Assembly: GCA_947253875.1 (NCBI GenBank)
Contig: CAMYAM010000001.1
Coordinates: 111,841-175,840 of the forward strand
Reading direction: 5' to 3'
Source of the DNA: an uncultured Fastidiosipila sp.
Lineage (GTDB): Bacteria > Bacillota > Clostridia > Saccharofermentanales > Fastidiosipilaceae
Length of the DNA stretch: 64,000 nt
Made by a program: the position numbers and the translations under genes. Positions 60,077 to 64,000 of this stretch are shown piece by piece; positions within the stretch are counted from its first letter, which is position 1, and each line of letters opens with the position of its first letter. A model generated the notes under the pieces. It had not been told where the DNA came from. It ran no database searches and was given only the letters and a program-made list of their open reading frames with translations.

Positions 60077-62671
60077 CTAAACTTTCGCCAAATTAGCTGA
60101 ATTAGCTAGCAATTTCTTCTCACCTTTGGCTCCGAAATCAATACTTAAGATAGCATCGCCTGCAACCGGCTCTACTGCTAAAACTTCACCCACACCAAAT
60201 TTAGCATGCTTAACTTTCATGCCTTTCTTAATGTCATTTGCTTGAAGATTACCCGCTTTTTTAACTTCCAGTTGAATATTGTCCTGCTTATCAGTATCTT
60301 TCTTGGAACCAACGAAACCTTCTTCCTTACCATACATGCTAAATTTAGAACGACTTCCATAACCACCACTTGTATTATGTCTTTCGCCTATAGCATAATT
60401 AACTCTATTAAAGTCAGAAGTATCTCTATACGAACTATATCGCTCTTCTTGCATAGCTTGAGAGTAACCTAAATCTGTAATATTCTCATCAGGAAGCTCG
60501 GATAAAAATCTAGATGGCGCATAACTCTCCGTCCTACCAAATATCAATCTCGAATTAGAAGCACTTAGATATAACTTACGTTCTGCCCTAGTTATAGCAA
60601 CATAAGCCAAACGACGCTCTTCCTCTAGACTAGCTGCTTCTGCCATAGATCTATACCCTGGGAAAATTCCTTCTTCCATGCCGACAACAAATACAGTATC
60701 AAATTCCAAACCTTTGGCGCTGTGGATTGTCATGAGAGTTACTTTGTTATCATCTTCCTCGGCATCACTATCCATATCTGTATAAAGGCTAGATTGCTCT
60801 AGGAAACGAATCAGGCTTTCTAGTAAAGTTTCTTCCAATGCAGAATGGTCAGTAGTATCTTCTTTAACAGCAGCTGTTTCAGCATTATTATTTGTCGCTG
60901 CAAAAGGATCTCCAGAGTTAGGATCGTAACCTTCAAGTCCTGCTAACTCTTCATCAGTGAAGTCCCACTGCATACCTTCATCACTTAAATTCTGGAAGTT
61001 AACAGCTTCAGACAAGAGTTCTTTCATATTCTCAATGCGGTTATATGCTTCTTCTCTATTTTTATCTTTCTTAGCTAAAATATCTTCAATCAATCCAGAC
61101 TCATTCTCAACATACTCAATAAATTCAGCTAATGACCAATCTTCGTTAAGCAAACGATGTTGCATCTTTGCTATAAGTTGGATGAAATCTTTCACATTAT
61201 TTGTAGCTCTAGACAACTCTGGAAATTCATCTATTTTCAAAGCAATTTCCATCATAGAGACTCCATATTGATTCGCTAATGCAGCAATTCTGTCGAGGCT
61301 TGTATCGCCAACGCCTCGTTTAGGGTTAGAAATAGCTCTTACAAAAGCCATATCATCTCTAGGGCTCGTTAGCAAACGCAAGTATGACATTACATCTTTA
61401 ATCTCTTTACGATCGAAGAATCTCAGTCCACCATAAATCTTGAATGGAATACCCATCTGATTGAAGCTAAACTCCAAGTTTCTAGATAAAGCGTTAATCC
61501 TATACAAAATCGCTATATCTTTATAAGATCCATCTCCACCAGCTACTTTACGCTTAATTTCCTCAGCAATAAACATCGCCTCGGCTCGCTCATTTGGTGC
61601 AAAAATTCTGACAACCTTCTCACCTGCATTTGTACTAGTCCAGAGCTTCTTGCTCTTACGCCCTGTGTTATTGCCAATGACAGCATTAGCAGAGTCTAAA
61701 ATATTCGCAGTAGATCTATAGTTTTGCTCTAGTTTAATAACCTTACAATCTTTAAAATCTTTCTCAAAATCCAAAATATTTTGTACATTAGCACCACGGA
61801 AAGAATATATGGACTGATCGTCATCCCCAACAACACAGAGATTCTTATGTTTACTTGAGAGTAATTTAACTATCTCATACTGAGCACCATTGGTATCTTG
61901 GTACTCATCAACCATAATGTATTGAAACCTATCTTGATAAATCTCAAGCACATCCTTATGCTCTTTAAACAATTTAACTGGATAATAAAGCAAGTCATCA
62001 AAGTCCATTAAATTATTAGCTTTTAGTCTCTCCTGATACAAAGAGTACACCCTTGCAACTTGCTCTTGCCAGAATTGTCCGTTATTTAATTTCGCATAGG
62101 CTTCCGGACTCAAAAGTTTGTTCTTGGCCTTTGAAATTGTTGTCATAACTGTTCTGCTATCAAATGTTTTATCGTCTAAGTTTAAATCTTTGATACAAGA
62201 AGTAATCATAGACTTCTGGTCAGTAGAGTCAGCAATGGCAAAATTATTAGTAAATCCCAAATGCTCAGCGAATCTACGCAAGACTCTAGCCATCATGGAG
62301 TGGAAAGTTCCAATCCACATGCCACGACTTGTATTATCTCCCAGCAATTTTTCTACACGTGTTTTCATCTCACGTGCAGCTTTGTTGGTAAAAGTAATAG
62401 CCAAAATATTTCTAGGAGCTACTGATCTAGCTTCAACTAAATAAGCAATTCTATGTGTAATCACTCGAGTCTTACCAGATCCTGCACCAGCCAATATTAA
62501 CAGTGGTCCTTTGTCATGCAGAACCGCTTCCTTCTGTTCTTTATTCAGACCCTTAAGCAAATCTTGTCCCCAAAAATCAGGATTGAGCAAGTCTTCACTG
62601 TCAAAATCAGTTTGGGCAAATTCCTCACCATAGAAATCATCATTAGAAAAAACGTCTTTACTTAAATCCAC
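60077..62671 (-). CDS. pcrA: ATP-dependent DNA helicase PcrA/UvrD
   Basis: 864-aa superfamily I 3'-5' helicase for DNA repair and rolling-circle replication. Walker A AGAGSGKT (61-68), DFDDLL, DEYQDTNGAQY (motif II), GDDDQSIYSFRGA (motif III), and C-terminal TIHSAKGLEFDTVFV, EERRLAYVAITRAE. A C-terminal segment (VKHAKFGVGEVL) matches the PcrA RNA-polymerase-binding Tudor-like domain. The N-terminus has an extra acidic 35 residues. Start GTG 62671 with GGGAG upstream. Confidence 0.96.
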   Translation of the reverse strand: MDLSKDVFSNDDFYGEEFAQTDFDSEDLLNPDFWGQDLLKGLNKEQKEAVLHDKGPLLILAGAGSGKTRVITHRIAYLVEARSVAPRNILAITFTNKAAREMKTRVEKLLGDNTSRGMWIGTFHSMMARVLRRFAEHLGFTNNFAIADSTDQKSMITSCIKDLNLDDKTFDSRTVMTTISKAKNKLLSPEAYAKLNNGQFWQEQVARVYSLYQERLKANNLMDFDDLLYYPVKLFKEHKDVLEIYQDRFQYIMVDEYQDTNGAQYEIVKLLSSKHKNLCVVGDDDQSIYSFRGANVQNILDFEKDFKDCKVIKLEQNYRSTANILDSANAVIGNNTGRKSKKLWTSTNAGEKVVRIFAPNERAEAMFIAEEIKRKVAGGDGSYKDIAILYRINALSRNLEFSFNQMGIPFKIYGGLRFFDRKEIKDVMSYLRLLTSPRDDMAFVRAISNPKRGVGDTSLDRIAALANQYGVSMMEIALKIDEFPELSRATNNVKDFIQLIAKMQHRLLNEDWSLAEFIEYVENESGLIEDILAKKDKNREEAYNRIENMKELLSEAVNFQNLSDEGMQWDFTDEELAGLEGYDPNSGDPFAATNNNAETAAVKEDTTDHSALEETLLESLIRFLEQSSLYTDMDSDAEEDDNKVTLMTIHSAKGLEFDTVFVVGMEEGIFPGYRSMAEAASLEEERRLAYVAITRAERKLYLSASNSRLIFGRTESYAPSRFLSELPDENITDLGYSQAMQEERYSSYRDTSDFNRVNYAIGERHNTSGGYGSRSKFSMYGKEEGFVGSKKDTDKQDNIQLEVKKAGNLQANDIKKGMKVKHAKFGVGEVLAVEPVAGDAILSIDFGAKGEKKLLANSANLAKV

Positions 62672-62813
62672 AAAATCTCTCCCTCAATTAGTCCATATAT
62701 AATACAACAAATACGATTCTTCTTTTGAATATTTTAAGGGTTTTTGAGTTTTTGTAAAATTAACAAATAGCAACAAAATATAATTAGATTGTATCTTCTA
62801 CGATTTTCTCGCT

Positions 62814-62845
62814 AAAAAAACAGAACCCGTTAACAACGGGTTCTG
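62814..62845 (-). terminator. Terminator of hpf
   Basis: CAGAACCCGTT pairs perfectly with AACGGGTTCTG around a 3-nt AAC loop; on the minus strand TTTTTTT follows. Begins 42 nt after the hpf stop codon. Confidence 0.93.
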
Positions 62846-62886
62846 CAAAAGGAGAAAAACGAAATGCCTAAGTAATTAATAAATTT

Positions 62887-63438
62887 CTAATAAATTGGTT
62901 CAATCACTCCATAGCTGTCGCCTTTACGTTTGTATATAACATTAACTTGTCCAGTTTCATCTGATATATATACAAAGAATGAGTGATTTAAAAGATCCAT
63001 TTGCATTGCTGCCTCTTCATCAGACATTGCTTGAATCTCAAATGATTTGTAACGGAAGTCGTAATTAACTTCATTATCATCTTCGTCAGCACTTGCATCG
63101 TCTATCAACTCTTCTTGAACGAATCTCTTCATACTTTCGTATTTATCGTTCATATTTGACATCAGAGTCTTGTGTTTACGAATTTGTCCTTGCAACACAT
63201 CTATAGCTGAGTCCAAAGCTGTGAAAATATCACTCTCACTTCTTTCTGCTCTATAAATTTTCTTGTCTACATGAAGTGTTATCTCTACTCTCTTCAAGTC
63301 AGGACCATCTGTAGTACATTTAACTTCACATAAGGCGCTATCATCAAAATATCTGTCAAACTTAGAAAGTTTGTCTTCTATTCTATTTCTAAGCTCTTGA
63401 CCAACTTTCATATCTACACTTTGTATATCAATTCTCAT
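62887..63438 (-). CDS. hpf: Long ribosome hibernation promoting factor
   Basis: 183-aa long-form HPF that dimerises 70S ribosomes in stationary phase. N-terminal domain IDIQSVDMKVGQELRNRIEDKLSKFDRYF and VEITLHVDKKIYRAE; C-terminal dimer domain YRYKSFEIQAMSDEEAAMQMDLLNHSFFVYIS-like stretch. ATG at 63438 follows GGAGG. Monocistronic with strong terminator. Confidence 0.95.
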   Translation of the reverse strand: MRIDIQSVDMKVGQELRNRIEDKLSKFDRYFDDSALCEVKCTTDGPDLKRVEITLHVDKKIYRAERSESDIFTALDSAIDVLQGQIRKHKTLMSNMNDKYESMKRFVQEELIDDASADEDDNEVNYDFRYKSFEIQAMSDEEAAMQMDLLNHSFFVYISDETGQVNVIYKRKGDSYGVIEPIY

Positions 63439-63618
63439 GTTTGCACCTCCATTTGAATTATTATATTTATATTTTAATCATTTTAACAATAAAAAGCAAG
63501 CTTAATTTATATTTTTAGGTTATTTTGCACACTTATGCAGTTTTTATCTATTAAGACACGAAGTTACTATACTTTAACTCTGCGAACACATCTTCAATGA
63601 TAGAGGCTTTTTTCAACT

Positions 63619-63656
63619 AAAAAAGGAGCTATACAGAATTTTCTATATAACTCCTT
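63619..63656 (-). terminator. Terminator of the surface protein gene
   Basis: On the minus strand AAGGAGTTATA pairs with TATAGCTCCTT (imperfectly) and is followed by TTTTAG. 32 nt after the stop codon at 63688. Confidence 0.75.
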
Positions 63657-63687
63657 ATATTTTTTCAAAAGATTTAATCAAAATTGA

Positions 63688-64000
63688 TTAGTCTTCTTTT
63701 CTTTTTCTGATTAACCAAGCTGCACCTGCAACGAAAACTAATCCTATTACAGGATAAGCACTCACAACTACACCTGTCTTACTAATATTGTTTTGTTTTG
63801 CATCATTAGCTTTTGAAGTGTTATCCTTTGAGCTTGCAGTTGGATTCTTACCCTTGTTATTATCTGGATCTTTTGTTCCTGGTTTTTCAGGATTTTTTGT
63901 TCCCGGTTTCTCAGGATTTTCAGTTCCTGGCTTCTCAGGATTTTTTGTTCCTGGTTTCTCAGGATTTTCTGTTCCTGGTTTCTCAGGATTTTCTGTTCCT
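63688..64000 (-). CDS. Repeat-bearing surface protein, C-terminus (partial)
   Basis: Last 103 codons of a gene that runs off the right edge. From N to C: five and a fraction copies of the octapeptide GTENPEKP, a Lys/Asn/Ser-rich linker, then ISKTGVVVSAYPVIGLVFVAGAAWLIRKRKED. This is a cell-wall sorting-signal layout (a pentapeptide-like TG motif, hydrophobic helix, positive tail), but the motif reads ISKTG where canonical proteins have LPxTG. Upstream function unknown; the repeats suggest a wall-spanning stalk. Confidence 0.75.
   Translation of the reverse strand, partial: GTENPEKPGTENPEKPGTKNPEKPGTENPEKPGTKNPEKPGTKDPDNNKGKNPTASSKDNTSKANDAKQNNISKTGVVVSAYPVIGLVFVAGAAWLIRKRKED
63871..64000. 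repeat. 24-bp tandem repeat encoding (GT[E/K]NPEKP)n
   Basis: Five full units and a 10-bp partial one at the window edge: 63871-63894, 63895-63918, 63919-63942, 63943-63966, 63967-63990, 63991-64000. Each is close to TTTTGTTCCTGGTTTCTCAGGATT, with 1-3 changes per unit, most synonymous or E/K swaps. Confidence 0.95.

Noticed and set aside
63871..64000. 24-bp repeats as a possible CRISPR or intergenic satellite
   Set aside because: The repeats are directly adjacent without spacers, keep the frame, and encode an octapeptide continuing into a sorting-signal-like C-terminus, so they are coding repeats.

Overview
The window is a stretch of AT-rich chromosome from a low-GC Gram-positive bacterium (Bacillota, most likely a Clostridia-type lineage; I cannot name the genus). 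The evidence is purine-rich Shine-Dalgarno sites (AGGAGG) before most genes, the rplU-prp-rpmA-obgE and rimP-nusA-ylxR-ylxQ-infB-rbfA-nrnA-truB-ribF gene orders, an L27 made with a cleavable N-terminal extension, a long-form HPF, and a V-type ATPase operon in the Enterococcus ntp order. There are no insertion sequences, prophage genes, CRISPR arrays or rRNA operons. One tRNA is present.

Layout. 1-6.3 kb: partial alanine racemase, a small thioredoxin, enolase (+ strand), an SseB-like protein and a MATE pump with a long acidic tail. 6.4-11.4 kb: a nucleoside/ribose salvage cluster (LacI-type regulator, GNAT, ribokinase, nucleoside hydrolase, DcuC-type permease) with a recognisable promoter and LacI-type operator. 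11.4-18.2 kb: phosphoglycerate mutase, GNAT, cobalamin adenosyltransferase, transketolase, and a GH29 fucosidase on the opposite strand. 18.2-27.6 kb: nine-gene V-ATPase operon whose c-ring subunit keeps the known Na+ ligands. 27.8-41.1 kb: a PII-like protein, Lgt, two M16-like proteins, then the rimP-nusA-infB-truB-ribF operon read on the minus strand behind its own promoter and a leader terminator. 41.4-49.3 kb: small ATPase, DUF4364 regulator, YhbY, Obg, L27/Prp/L21, SanA-like protein, HAD phosphatase and NAD synthetase. 49.3-64 kb: PTS EIICB, TPP-riboswitch-controlled thiamine transporter, CDF transporter, tRNA-Arg, a threonine-synthase-like protein, FolC, GtrA, cell-wall glucosaminidase, YfbR, PcrA, HPF and the C-terminus of a repeat-bearing surface protein.

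The most unusual theme is loss of catalytic residues in otherwise intact proteins. The nitrilase (glutaminase) domain of NadE has Gly where the catalytic Cys belongs. The threonine-synthase homologue has His in place of the PLP lysine and lacks the SGDTG-type loop. The YmfH-type M16 protein has KLLSK in place of HxxEH. Its YmfF-type partner is fused to the C-terminus of RibF, giving a 778-residue riboflavin kinase/FAD synthetase-M16 chimera. These are read from the sequence by eye against remembered family motifs, and need alignment to confirm.

Many starts in the minus-strand operons are TTG or GTG preceded by strong ribosome binding sites. Several ORFs are better started at internal ATGs, and the starts given here follow the ribosome binding sites.
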